Source: Bacillus cereus
GTDB lineage: Bacteria; Bacillota; Bacilli; Bacillales; Bacillaceae_G
Direction of reading: 5' to 3'
Length of the DNA: 64,000 nt
Assembly (NCBI RefSeq): GCF_002584535.1
Contig: NZ_NUOT01000013.1
Coordinates: 1 to 64,000, forward strand
Position numbers and translations under genes: made by a program. Numbering within the stretch: position 1 is the stretch's first letter; each line of letters opens with the position of its first letter. The notes under the pieces were generated by a model. That model did not search any database. It worked only from the letters and a program-made list of their open reading frames with translations, and was not told the DNA's origin. Shown here piece after piece: positions 17,233 through 24,874 of the stretch.

Positions 17233-17730
17233 TCAATTTATACAAAAAAGACTTTCACTTAATTGTTTTGCTATTTTTTTATCTGCTCTACGCAAAATTT
17301 GTTGAATTGTACTTCGTGTTACTTTCAACTCCTTGGAGATTTCTTCCTGCGTTAACATTCCACCTTTGTACATTATAAATATCTCTTTTTCATGCTCCGT
17401 TAAAGCGGACAATGCATCTTCTAGTTTAATACGCTCCCAATGTGAAATAACATTCTCTTTTCCTTCACAATCCCACTCGTATTGTGTTTCTGTACTTCTT
17501 AAATATCTTTGCATCAATAATGGATTCACTAACTTCTCGCGTTGATATGCTGATCTACGTTCGATTCCTCTTTTACTTTCTGGTTTCTTTGCTGTGCGCA
17601 TCCATTCCAGTGCATAACGTACATCACTAATCATTCCTTCGAGTACTTTTAAATCTGCTTCTATTGCTGTTTCTTTTACTTTCTCTAATTGACGTAATGT
17701 TTTGTTATACTGATCAATTAACTCTTTCAT
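17233..17730 (-). CDS. Phage sigma-like late-gene regulator (sigma-70 region 4 HTH)
   Basis: The start is ATG 17730 (MKELIDQ), after AAGGAGGGAATACAACAT; the upstream 15 codons include no ribosome site. The 165-residue protein has a helical N-terminal half and a C-terminal region 4-like HTH: LSALTEHEKEIFIMYKGG, then LTQEEISKELKVTRSTIQQIL. This is the pattern of Xpf/ArpU-type positive regulators that turn on late genes in Gram-positive phages. It stands between the early and late blocks, as expected for that job. Confidence 0.82.
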   Translation of the reverse strand: MKELIDQYNKTLRQLEKVKETAIEADLKVLEGMISDVRYALEWMRTAKKPESKRGIERRSAYQREKLVNPLLMQRYLRSTETQYEWDCEGKENVISHWERIKLEDALSALTEHEKEIFIMYKGGMLTQEEISKELKVTRSTIQQILRRADKKIAKQLSESLFCIN

Positions 17731-17868
17731 ATGTTGTATTCCCTCCTTAATAAAAAGAGGACGTTGGTTATACATAGGATTTCTTCCTATACATAATCAA
17801 CGCCCTCAAATGTGGACTATTCATTTTGTTTTCTATTTTTCTTAATTTAATACGATATGTGAAATTAT

Positions 17869-18195
17869 TTAATTTAACATTCTCTTTTTAAGTTGGAATC
17901 TAATCTGTTCTCCTCTTACTACTCCCAGTACTTTAGCTATTTCATTGTATGACATCCCTTCTTCTCTCATAGCAGCAGCTTTTATACAAAGTTCATCCCA
18001 ATCCTTTGCTGTTCTTATCTTCTTTTTATTTGCGACATTTTGACCACCTAAGCAAACACCTAGATTATTCATACGTTTTCCTATTTCGCATTTATTCCAA
18101 CAATACTCTGCATTACGGTCATATCTATGTTCACAACGCCTACAATTCTTATCCTGCAAATCTATAACCTCTAAACGAATGGCTGCTTTATTCAT
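17869..18195 (-). CDS. Zinc-finger/HTH phage protein
   Basis: A 108-residue protein with a zinc-binding cluster of four Cys (CRRC...CWNKC) in the N-terminal half and a C-terminal HTH-like segment (EEGMSYNEIAKVLGV). The ATGA overlap couples it to recU. Proteins of this type are common next to recU in Bacillus phages; they may help DNA handling or late control, but the function is unknown. Confidence 0.72.
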   Translation of the reverse strand: MNKAAIRLEVIDLQDKNCRRCEHRYDRNAEYCWNKCEIGKRMNNLGVCLGGQNVANKKKIRTAKDWDELCIKAAAMREEGMSYNEIAKVLGVVRGEQIRFQLKKRMLN

Positions 18196-18722
18196 ACCAG
18201 GTCAGTCCATTCCATTTTTTCTACATTAAGCAGGTAATCTACTAATGCACGGTCTGTATGATCTACTACATATGCACGTTTGTTAAATTCTTCTCTTGGG
18301 ATAGATTTACGTCCATTATCATATAACATTGCTTGATAGTACTCTGTTACCAACGAGACCGGAACAAAATAAACTACCTTATCTTTCTTAAACTCTATTA
18401 AGAAAAAACAAATAGCTCCCATTGCTTGTGTATCTTCTAAATAATCAATTTGATGCCGATGTATATTATCTAGTGGGAATCTTGTTGTTTCTTCTGTTGA
18501 TTTCGCTTCAAAATAAACTGCTCTTCCTTTGTATACACCATCATAATCTACTGTTGATTTCTCTTGCCAACAACTTTTTATTATCTCTCCTTTTTTATTT
18601 GTCTTTAAAACTTTAATAGGAGTAGCACGTTTGTTAAATATCCCTATATTTCTTTCCTTATACATACGGTTCGTAATATTGAGTAATAGTTCAAAACTCA
18701 TTCCCCTATTTCCGTAACCCAC
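18192..18722 (-). CDS. recU: Holliday junction resolvase RecU
   Basis: A 176-residue RecU homologue. The N-terminus has the invariant GNRGMSFE motif, then the catalytic acidic core TVDYDGVYKGRAVYFEAKST (Asp, then E-x-K), and the C-terminal RecU fold. It resolves four-way junctions made during phage recombination, replacing a RusA-type enzyme. It heads the short operon with the zinc-finger gene, with the overlap ATGA between them. The size is close to but below chromosomal RecU of about 200 residues. Confidence 0.92.
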   Translation of the reverse strand: MGYGNRGMSFELLLNITNRMYKERNIGIFNKRATPIKVLKTNKKGEIIKSCWQEKSTVDYDGVYKGRAVYFEAKSTEETTRFPLDNIHRHQIDYLEDTQAMGAICFFLIEFKKDKVVYFVPVSLVTEYYQAMLYDNGRKSIPREEFNKRAYVVDHTDRALVDYLLNVEKMEWTDLV

Positions 18723-18967
18723 GTTAATTCCTCACTTTCCACATAAAAAATCCAAATCTCGTAAAACATGTTTATTTTCCACTTTGAGACGTTTTATACT
18801 ATCCTAGACTTATCGCACTAGAAAATTTTTAAAACCTAAATTCACCCTGTTTTATGAAGCCGTTTTTTCTACAAAATGAAATTTTTATTATATTTTTGCA
18901 CCTTGAAGAGCAACTAGCATACATTATCATGTGTGCCACATTCTACTTTGAGGACCCGTCTTACTTT

Positions 18968-19001
18968 GAGCACTTTAATTTAGTGCTCTTTTTGATTTTT
19001 T
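18968..19001 (+). terminator. Plus-strand intrinsic terminator
   Basis: GAGCACT-TTAATTT-AGTGCTC followed by TTTTTGATTTTTT. No open plus-strand gene upstream, so it may end a short RNA starting near 18900. Confidence 0.8.
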
Positions 19002-19274
19002 AAATAGACATATCCTTTTTACATATTTTCAAAAAGGATGCACACACTATCCATAAGCCGTTCGAACTAGCGGCTTCACTCCCTCTCTCTATGAGTATGC
19101 CATTAGTTAATCTCACAAACTCATGAGACCCACAGGCAGGCAACTAAAAATGTTGTCTGCCAAATCATTAACAAATTTTGTATAATCAATACTGATTTTG
19201 TACATACTCTTTAAAAAGCTATTGACATTTTCATAATTTCTCTGACGGACTCCCCACCGTTATCCAAGGGCTTT

Positions 19275-19313
19275 AATAACAGACAACTTTTTCAGTTGTC
19301 TGTTATTTTTTTG
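19275..19313 (+). terminator. Strong plus-strand terminator (14-bp stem)
   Basis: Arms AATAACAGACAACT and AGTTGTCTGTTATT with a five-base loop and a T-tract. It follows a structured segment (19010-19270) with no ORF. Confidence 0.88.
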
Positions 19314-19414
19314 TATAATCCTTTTCCATTCACACATACTATTCATGAGTCAATTTACCAATACGAGTCATTTGGGTACTTTTAAAATCTTCCTAAGTTA
19401 ATTTACTCCTCATG

Positions 19415-19442
19415 GGACAAGCAATTTCGCTTGTCCTATTTG
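19415..19442 (+). terminator. Third plus-strand terminator-like hairpin
   Basis: GGACAAGC-AATTTC-GCTTGTCC followed by TATTTGTAATT; a moderate T-tract. Confidence 0.6.
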
Positions 19443-19582
19443 TAATTAAAATTTTATCTTTATGCCCCTTTCCCAATTCTCTGTATTTAAATTTATTTTT
19501 TTATTTAGTATTAAATGTAAAAATGTGCACATTATAAAAAATATTGCTCACTACTACGTGGGAACAAAAGGAGGATTTTATA

Positions 19583-20020
19583 ATGGACAAACGAACAGAG
19601 AAACAAGTTGAAGCTGTAGCACGTAAAGCTGCTGATTTAGAAGTTTCACAAGAATTAACTAGTCTTAAAAATCAAATTCAACAGTTACAACAGTCTTTAT
19701 CTCAAGCAACTCAAGGGCAACAACAACAACAACAACCGCAACAAGGATTACAACAAGCTAATCAACTGATGCAACAGCTTCAACAATTCAACCAACAGTC
19801 TCAACAACAAATGCAACAAGCTGATCAACAATTACAACAAACTATTCAACAAGCTATTCAAACACTAAATCAAGGATTACAATATCTACAAGCTAATCAG
19901 ACATTAAGTCAAGTAAATCAAGCTATTTCTCAAGCTCAATCACAAGTTGGCCAAATAGGCGGTCAACAAGGTCAGCAAGGGCAACAAATGGGTAACCAAC
20001 AAGGGCAGCAGCTATTTTAA
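19583..20020 (+). CDS. Glutamine-rich protein of unknown function
   Basis: Start at ATG 19583 after AAAGGAGGATTTTATA. The 145-residue protein is about 40 % Gln (58 residues), with a charged N-terminus (MDKRTEKQVEAVARKAADLEV), long Q/L/A heptad-like stretches in the middle (probably helical coiled coil), and a Gly/Gln-rich C-terminus. It lies on the opposite strand from nearly all prophage genes and has its own terminator, so it looks like an independently expressed cargo gene. No family is recognised; low-complexity Q-rich proteins can self-assemble, but that is inference. Confidence 0.75.
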   Translation: MDKRTEKQVEAVARKAADLEVSQELTSLKNQIQQLQQSLSQATQGQQQQQQPQQGLQQANQLMQQLQQFNQQSQQQMQQADQQLQQTIQQAIQTLNQGLQYLQANQTLSQVNQAISQAQSQVGQIGGQQGQQGQQMGNQQGQQLF

Positions 20021-20145
20021 TAAACGCATTCTTAACAATCCAAGAAGCAGTAAATTTTCCGTATCTTATATAACAGTAAGTAAACTCCAATTTCTTTTTG
20101 TTAGTCATTTTTAGTATCAAATAAACAGCAATACAGTTCTTGTAA

Positions 20146-20176
20146 GAGCACTTTTATATAGTGCTCTTTTTATTTG
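20146..20176 (+). terminator. Terminator of the Gln-rich gene
   Basis: GAGCACT...AGTGCTC plus TTTTTATTTG. The stem is the same as that of the 18968 terminator. Confidence 0.8.
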
Positions 20177-20304
20177 CCATTAAAATAGCGTTTTTATTAA
20201 AATCACCTTAAATCTTCGTTAGATTCCGACTATGAAATATAACAATATAGTAAAATGATAGTTGCAATACTAATATTTGTAATTTCTAGGAGGTTAGCCA
20301 ATAT

Positions 20305-20427
20305 ATGCATCCTTTTGTTGAAAAACTCACTATACTATTTTCTTGTATGGGTGTACTTCTTCTCATCATTGGAACAGTTCATCTTTCAAAGAAAATTAAG
20401 GAAAAGAAAGATAACAAAGAATCTTAA
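20305..20427 (+). CDS. 40-residue single-pass membrane protein
   Basis: ATG 20305 after a strong AGGAGGTTAGCC. The product begins MHPFVEKL, has one hydrophobic segment (residues 8-24) and ends in a Lys-rich tail with KESstop. A terminator follows directly. Too short for family assignment; membrane placement is clear. It is a second plus-strand cargo gene. Confidence 0.7.
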   Translation: MHPFVEKLTILFSCMGVLLLIIGTVHLSKKIKEKKDNKES

Positions 20428-20463
20428 ACAGGTCGGTTAATTTAACTAACCTGTTTTTTATTA
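20427..20463 (+). terminator. Terminator of the 40-residue membrane protein gene
   Basis: AACAGGT...ACCTGTT followed by TTTTTATT. Confidence 0.75.
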
Positions 20464-20483
20464 AAATAAGGATTTTGTACTAA

Positions 20484-20786
20484 TTACCATTCATCATGTT
20501 CACGAATAATTTCCAGTTGTTCCTGCGTTATCTTCATATCAATCGGATCATAGTTTTTCTTGATAAATTCCACATCATTATTGAATGGAAGACTTCCCAT
20601 AAACTTATAAAAGTTTTGCACATCTTCTTCAGTCGGCTTTTTCAAATCGTTTTTTATAATGTGAAGAGCATCTGTAATTTCTTGTGTATCTAAAAATTCG
20701 TCGCTCCAGTCACCGCAATCTGGTCCATTACATAAATAACGGTTTTCCTTGTTTTTAGCTTTGAATACTACTGTTGGTATTTTCAT
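20484..20786 (-). CDS. Conserved-looking small phage protein, unknown
   Basis: A 100-residue acidic protein with ATG 20786 after GGAGAATGAAAG. It has a Cys pair (LCNGPDCGDW) in the N-terminal half, then a charged C-terminal half. It belongs to the minus-strand early block. No family recognised. Confidence 0.6.
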   Translation of the reverse strand: MKIPTVVFKAKNKENRYLCNGPDCGDWSDEFLDTQEITDALHIIKNDLKKPTEEDVQNFYKFMGSLPFNNDVEFIKKNYDPIDMKITQEQLEIIREHDEW

Positions 20787-20909
20787 CTTTCATTCTCCTT
20801 TGTTCATATTTTTGTAACACCTATACTCGAATTTGTGTGTTAAACTAAGCTCATTCGAAGAAGTTATTCGTTATTAATAAAATCAACAATTCTTAATCCC
20901 CTGTCCCCT

Positions 20910-20940
20910 GCCCTAGCCCCCCTGCTAGGGCTTTTTATTG
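20910..20940 (+). terminator. Plus-strand terminator without a gene upstream
   Basis: GCCCTAGC-CCCCCT-GCTAGGGC followed by TTTTTATTG. The 120 bases before it have no plus-strand ORF of useful length, so it may end a small RNA. Confidence 0.75.
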
Positions 20941-21067
20941 TTTAAAATAACTATTTTATTAAATTTCTCTACTTACTAAAGTAATACTCTTGAAAAAGTA
21001 TTCATATAAATTTATCGAATGCACTTTGGATTCTTTAGAAAATCCAATACTTTAGGAGCTGATTAAC

Positions 21068-21277
21068 ATGGAGAATAAATCACTAAAATTAACAATTCCT
21101 CCTGACATGAAAATCAGATTTACATTTTTTTCATCTTCTGGCGAGATAATTTTCAAACAATCTCTAGCGAATGAAACTTTAGACCCCATAACACTTCCTG
21201 TCCATTGTCCTACTGAATACAAAAGATTTGAGGCTGAAAAAATCCCATTATCAAAAAAAATAATTAACCATACATAG
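21068..21277 (+). CDS. Small plus-strand protein, unknown
   Basis: ATG 21068 follows TTTAGGAGCTGATTAAC. The 69-residue protein (MENKSLKLTIPPDMKIRF start) is basic with a likely beta-rich N-terminal half (FTFFSSSGEIIFKQSL). It has its own terminator and stands apart from the minus-strand operon, like the other two plus-strand genes to its left. The minus-strand 81-codon frame over the same bases looks like a shadow. Confidence 0.65.
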   Translation: MENKSLKLTIPPDMKIRFTFFSSSGEIIFKQSLANETLDPITLPVHCPTEYKRFEAEKIPLSKKIINHT

Positions 21278-21290
21278 ATGTTTACCAAAA

Positions 21291-21316
21291 TCCCCATTAA
21301 TTTCAGGGGGTTTTTC
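21291..21316 (+). terminator. Terminator of the 21068 gene
   Basis: CCCC...GGGG short hairpin with TTTTT; modest strength. Confidence 0.6.
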
Positions 21317-21352
21317 TATATAAAATAACGCTTTTGTTCAAATTGAATTGCT

Positions 21353-21643
21353 TTATTTCTCCCAACTCGCCTTATAAATTTCACCTGTTTCAATGTTCTG
21401 TAGTTGACGGAGTTTATCTGCATCAATAACTCTTAATCCATATTTCTCTAACATCTCTGAGTTATCTTCATTATCCAACTGACCCGAAAAAATCATTTCA
21501 CCTGAATCAATCTCATACACATCGAATTCGTAATTCCAAGCAAAGTATATTGCTTCTACAACATTTTCCATTGGGATGGCATAGAATCGACCTTCGTCCC
21601 AATCCCACATTTTAAATTTGTAATTATTCTTCAAGAAAATCAT
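21353..21643 (-). CDS. Hypothetical phage protein
   Basis: A 96-residue acidic protein (MIFLKNNYKFKMWDWDEGRF start), part of the early minus-strand block right after the dUTPase gene. No family recognised; the aromatic N-terminus and acidic C-terminus suggest a small globular protein. Confidence 0.6.
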   Translation of the reverse strand: MIFLKNNYKFKMWDWDEGRFYAIPMENVVEAIYFAWNYEFDVYEIDSGEMIFSGQLDNEDNSEMLEKYGLRVIDADKLRQLQNIETGEIYKASWEK

Positions 21644-21671
21644 CTCACTTTCTTATAAAATTCAAATTTGA

Positions 21672-22244
21672 TTAATATCCGTTATCCTGGCGTTTAAAGT
21701 TCTCTGCATTCTTTTCCTTATACGTTTGTACAATGTCCTTGTATGTAAAGCCGTATAAATAACAGATGCGGAAGAAAACACCGAACATTTGTCGTATTTC
21801 TGATACAGGGAAAATCCGATATACTACCCATTGCTTTTTCGCTTTAAATACTATCTTGCTCCACATTTCGAATAAACGATTGATACTATAAATATGTCTG
21901 CTGTGCATCTTCGCATAGTTGAAACATCCAATATAATTATGTGATCCTCGTGCAGAAGCATTAATGTCTAGTACTATAGATAAAAGGAAATGTAATCCGT
22001 CTACTAATTCACCCAGAAGTTTATTTTTATCTGGCGTTTTAAATTTTGCACTCCAATACTTGAATGATTTTGTTTCATTCCAAGCTTCATTAATTTCTAC
22101 GTTTAATGAATAAAACTTTAATTCAATACGATCTTCTCCACGATAATCAATGCGTTTATCTAATTCTTTTTGCATAGCAAATAATTCACGTAAATTAAAC
22201 TTTGTATGTAGTTCTTCATCTGTAATTCTGTGTAGTTCCATCAT
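21672..22244 (-). CDS. Dimeric-type dUTPase
   Basis: A 190-residue protein with the all-alpha dUTPase (dUTPase_2, MazG-related) pattern: an N-terminal FNLRELFAMQKELDKRI helix, the metal-binding E-x-N-E-x-x-E (VEINEAWNETKSFKYW) and ELVDGLHFLL. It turns dUTP into dUMP and keeps uracil out of phage DNA. It overlaps the small FbpA-like gene upstream. The family call is good; active-site details are read from the motif only. Confidence 0.85.
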   Translation of the reverse strand: MMELHRITDEELHTKFNLRELFAMQKELDKRIDYRGEDRIELKFYSLNVEINEAWNETKSFKYWSAKFKTPDKNKLLGELVDGLHFLLSIVLDINASARGSHNYIGCFNYAKMHSRHIYSINRLFEMWSKIVFKAKKQWVVYRIFPVSEIRQMFGVFFRICYLYGFTYKDIVQTYKEKNAENFKRQDNGY

Positions 22245-22374
22245 TGTTCCGCTCCCTTTTTAACAGTTCTTGGAGTTCTTTGGCAGACAGCTCGTATAAC
22301 TGTCTGCCGTCCTCCATTTTGTAAATACGATGATTACTAATTAATTGTTCTATAATCCATTCTTTTAAATCCAT
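22216..22374 (-). CDS. Small FbpA-like (Fur-regulated basic protein) protein
   Basis: ATG 22374 follows GGAGGATTA; the start overlaps the stop of the upstream 34-codon gene (TAATG), and the 3' end overlaps the dUTPase start. The 52-residue product has the FbpA-type core IYKMEDGRQLYELSAKELQE. In Bacillus the related FbpA acts with an sRNA in iron sparing; whether the phage copy does anything like that is unknown. Too short for a standard ORF call. Confidence 0.65.
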   Translation of the reverse strand: MDLKEWIIEQLISNHRIYKMEDGRQLYELSAKELQELLKRERNNDGTTQNYR

Positions 22375-22478
22375 TAATCCTCCGAGCTGTTATTTTTACG
22401 CTTATGATCCAATTTATCTAACGTCCGAAACACAATCATGATTAACAATAAACCGAATATTAAAATTATTAGTTTCAT
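22374..22478 (-). CDS. 34-residue membrane protein
   Basis: ATG 22478 with upstream GCAGGTTAAGTT (weak SD). The product is one hydrophobic helix (LIILIFGLLLIMIVF) followed by a basic, polar tail. It is translationally coupled to the FbpA-like gene. Function unknown. Confidence 0.5.
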   Translation of the reverse strand: MKLIILIFGLLLIMIVFRTLDKLDHKRKNNSSED

Positions 22479-22481
22479 AAC

Positions 22482-22922
22482 TTAACCTGCTATATCCTCT
22501 TTGAAAAATAACGGCTGTAAATCTTCTGCTTTAATGTCATATGTTTGGTTTGAATTAATAACACCAGCTGTAACAACATCTCCTGTTTGGTATAAAACTG
22601 TGAGTGCATAAACGTCATTTGACACAAAATCCCCTGGTTCAAATTGCCCTGGCTTTCTTCCTTTACGCTTGAACACCTGGCGCCAACCTTCATCATCAAT
22701 TTCTATCGCTGTAGCAAGACGGCATTTATCGATATGATTGCAACCCCATTCACCTTCAATTGAACCCTCACTATGCCAATGTCCCCATAACTCCACTTTG
22801 TTGTTGATTGTATCTTTAATAATTCTTTCAACTTGTGTAATTAATGGATCATCCTCTGTTTCACAAACAACCCAATGACCAACCGCAACCTTTGTATTAC
22901 TTTTACCAATTTGTAAATTCAT
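22482..22922 (-). CDS. Hypothetical phage protein with a C-terminal mixed beta fold
   Basis: ATG 22922 (MNLQIGKSNTK) follows GGGGAGAAAGGC; the longer frame has no ribosome site. The 146-residue protein has motifs KVAVGHWVVCETEDDP and GCNHIDKCRLATAI (two Cys and a His, possibly a metal site) and a Gly/Pro turn RKPGQFEPGDF. It overlaps the next upstream gene. No family recognised. Confidence 0.6.
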   Translation of the reverse strand: MNLQIGKSNTKVAVGHWVVCETEDDPLITQVERIIKDTINNKVELWGHWHSEGSIEGEWGCNHIDKCRLATAIEIDDEGWRQVFKRKGRKPGQFEPGDFVSNDVYALTVLYQTGDVVTAGVINSNQTYDIKAEDLQPLFFKEDIAG

Positions 22923-23383
22923 TCGCCTTTCTCCCCTTCTAATGTAATAACTATCTGCTGATCTAAAATTGCTCCTATTACGGCATTCATCCATAAATGG
23001 CTATTAATCTTTCTTTTTAGAAATGTAATTATAGTGATTAATTCCGCTGTAGAAAGAGAAACGAATTCTCCTAACCTCTCCTGGTTAAACTTGCCACCAC
23101 GCTTTTCTACTTGCATTGCGATTTTATTTTCTTTTATAAACTGTCCAGCTGCAGTTAAATCAAATTGCTGTACCTTATCTCTACCAAATAAATTTATAAG
23201 TTCTTTCATGGCATCCTGCAGTACATGAAAGTTTACTACTTTTACACTTTGCTCCATTTCACCATTACATTTACTGCAAAGTGTTTTTTCGCATCCTTCA
23301 ATGTGCATAGTACGTATTTCAGTACCTTTTATTTCTTTTCCGCACACATCACACCAATTACCTACATCAAAAATATCTAGCAT
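22919..23383 (-). CDS. Phage protein with zinc-ribbon N-terminus
   Basis: A 154-residue protein. Two Cys-x2-Cys pairs near the N-terminus (CDVCGKEI, CSKCNGEM) probably bind zinc; the C-terminal two thirds is helical (LQDAMKELINLFGRDKV). It lies next to the DnaD-like gene and may help replication, but this is inference. Confidence 0.65.
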   Translation of the reverse strand: MLDIFDVGNWCDVCGKEIKGTEIRTMHIEGCEKTLCSKCNGEMEQSVKVVNFHVLQDAMKELINLFGRDKVQQFDLTAAGQFIKENKIAMQVEKRGGKFNQERLGEFVSLSTAELITIITFLKRKINSHLWMNAVIGAILDQQIVITLEGEKGE

Positions 23384-23394
23384 GTAAACATCTC

Positions 23395-24300
23395 CTAAGA
23401 CTTATATTTCTGTAATTCAGCTTGTAATCTCTTCCGCTCTTCATCTATCGAATTACTATTAGACTTTGGGGACTCTACAAGATTTTCATTCTTTTGTTGT
23501 TGTAACCATTTCGGAACTACTTCTGTTCGACCACCATAATTATTGTTAGTCCGTCTTTTATTCTTGCTACGTTCAAACCGTGCATCTAATGCCGCTACAT
23601 CATTCAATGTTTTTACATTGCTTTGTTTCCAGTTATCTAAAATCCTTAGGATATACCGCCACTTCGGAACATTTTCATCAATCGCTTTATTGATAGCATG
23701 TTTAATTACTTCACTACTAAATATGTCGCAATACTTACCTAATTCAGCTATAGCAATCTCACTTAATGGAATTCCTTTTTCTAACAAGAAGTTGTAACTG
23801 ATTTTAAAATTTCCGTTGATTAACTCATGTGATGATTTATCGTTATTATCATTATGATGATTAGTATTTTGTATATTAGTATTTAGTTTATTAGTACTTA
23901 GTATATTAGTACTTAGTAGTGTGGGATTTTCCACCGGAGGGTTTTCCACCGGTGGATTTTCCACTGGTGGCTCTTCCACTGGTGGAAAATCCGCCAATGG
24001 CTCCACTTGCGGAACTTCATGAATTACCGTTTCCCAACTGACAATCTTATTGTTTTCATTTCTAATTGGAAGGCGCTTTAAATATCCATATTCTTTTAAT
24101 TCCTTCATGCCACTTCTCAAACTATCAATACCATCTTTTGCATGTGTAGCTAACTCTTCTCTATAGAACACCCAATCATCCGGCAGTGTGAGTATATACG
24201 CTAAAATGCCTTTCGCTTTCCAAGAAAGCCTTTCATCTCTTAAACCGGTATTATTTACAACAGAATAATTTGTGTTCTTTGCTACTCTTACAATCCCCAT
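23395..24300 (-). CDS. DnaD-like replication initiator
   Basis: A 301-residue protein with a RepA/DnaD-type winged helix at the N-terminus (LSWKAKGILAYILTLPDDW, then a turn and DSLRSGMKELKEYGYL), a Pro-rich P-P-V-E-N repeat linker (residues ~108-127), an Asn/Thr-rich stretch, and a C-terminal DnaD-like domain with the W-RYILRILDNW motif. This is the common origin-binding/helicase-loading protein of Gram-positive phages. A separate DnaC-type loader was not found next to it. Confidence 0.82.
   Translation of the reverse strand: MGIVRVAKNTNYSVVNNTGLRDERLSWKAKGILAYILTLPDDWVFYREELATHAKDGIDSLRSGMKELKEYGYLKRLPIRNENNKIVSWETVIHEVPQVEPLADFPPVEEPPVENPPVENPPVENPTLLSTNILSTNKLNTNIQNTNHHNDNNDKSSHELINGNFKISYNFLLEKGIPLSEIAIAELGKYCDIFSSEVIKHAINKAIDENVPKWRYILRILDNWKQSNVKTLNDVAALDARFERSKNKRRTNNNYGGRTEVVPKWLQQQKNENLVESPKSNSNSIDEERKRLQAELQKYKS
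23931..23985 (-). repeat. Tandem Pro-Val-Glu repeat in the DnaD-like linker
   Basis: Four imperfect ~15-bp units (core TTTTCCACCGGTGG) encode the P-P-V-E-x repeats. Confidence 0.7.
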
Positions 24301-24359
24301 AATACCTACCTCACAAACTCTTGAATTGGTGCTATAATTGATTTGTTATGTTTTTTCTT

Positions 24360-24386
24360 ACAGGACCCGTTGCATCGGGTTCTTTC
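24360..24386 (+). terminator. Plus-strand hairpin in front of the DnaD-like gene
   Basis: GGACCCG-TTGCAT-CGGGTTC followed by TTTCTTT, in a place where only a short antisense or attenuated RNA could use it. It lies between the 24388 gene and the DnaD-like gene. Confidence 0.5.
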
Positions 24387-24387
24387 T

Positions 24388-24726
24388 TTATGCATTTCGC
24401 CTAATACTATCCACAACTTCTTGCCTTCCTCCTGCTTCTTCTAAACGATCCGCTACATCTAAAATTTTTTTTCTTTCCTCAGAGGAATCATTTTTTATTT
24501 TCTTAAAGTACATAGCTGATAATTCTTTTGACCTTTCTAAATCTCTTCTGATTTGCTTTTGATATAATGCATGTAGTTCAAAATAAGCGTTCTTGTCACC
24601 GTTTCGATTTGCCTGCTTCATTTGCTTATATAGAAGTTGTTGATTCTGTAAACATTCTCTACGCTCCTCTTCTAATTCCATAGCTTTTTCCAGATGCTCT
24701 GGAAGAACTCTGTTTTTTGTTCCCAC
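24388..24726 (-). CDS. Helical charged phage protein, unknown
   Basis: A 112-residue coiled-coil type protein with GTG start at 24726 after GAGGTG. It is rich in Glu/Arg/Lys/Gln and has no recognised family. It overlaps the preceding gene by 68 bases in another frame, which is unusual, so one of the two starts or ends may be off. Confidence 0.5.
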   Translation of the reverse strand: MGTKNRVLPEHLEKAMELEEERRECLQNQQLLYKQMKQANRNGDKNAYFELHALYQKQIRRDLERSKELSAMYFKKIKNDSSEERKKILDVADRLEEAGGRQEVVDSIRRNA

Positions 24727-24874
24727 TGTTTAACACCTCTCTTTCTAGGCGATCACTTTCATCAAACTTTCGCTCAATGAAAGTACCACCTTTATATAGT
24801 CCATACATAAATACCGCAAACCCTATACCAAAGATACAAACATTTTTTGTACTTTCTATCGTTGTAACATCCAT
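24659..24874 (-). CDS. 71-residue membrane protein
   Basis: ATG 24874 overlaps the stop of the DUF2303-like gene. It has one transmembrane segment (VCIFGIGFAVFMYGLYKGG) near the N-terminus and a Ser/Arg-rich C-terminal tail. Function unknown; it looks like a small phage membrane factor. Confidence 0.55.
   Translation of the reverse strand: MDVTTIESTKNVCIFGIGFAVFMYGLYKGGTFIERKFDESDRLEREVLNSGNKKQSSSRASGKSYGIRRGA

Larger units (their letters stand above)
18723..19582. other. Long non-coding stretch with several plus-strand hairpins
   Basis: No gene on either strand. It contains terminator-like hairpins on the plus strand at 18968, 19275 and 19415, and in between further stem-loops (AAGCCG/CGGCTT near 19052, GGCAGgCAAC/GTTGtCTGCC near 19136, ATGAGT/ACTCAT near 19091). 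This is more structure than a simple promoter region would have and could be a non-coding RNA locus. Confidence 0.6.

Noticed and set aside
19681-20010. CAA-run microsatellite as CRISPR or simple repeat locus
   Set aside because: The repeats are in-frame Gln codons of a gene with a good ribosome site; there are no spacers.
20255-20440. A 61-codon plus-strand frame over the 40-residue membrane gene
   Set aside because: No ribosome site; the 20305 frame has a strong one and a TM segment.
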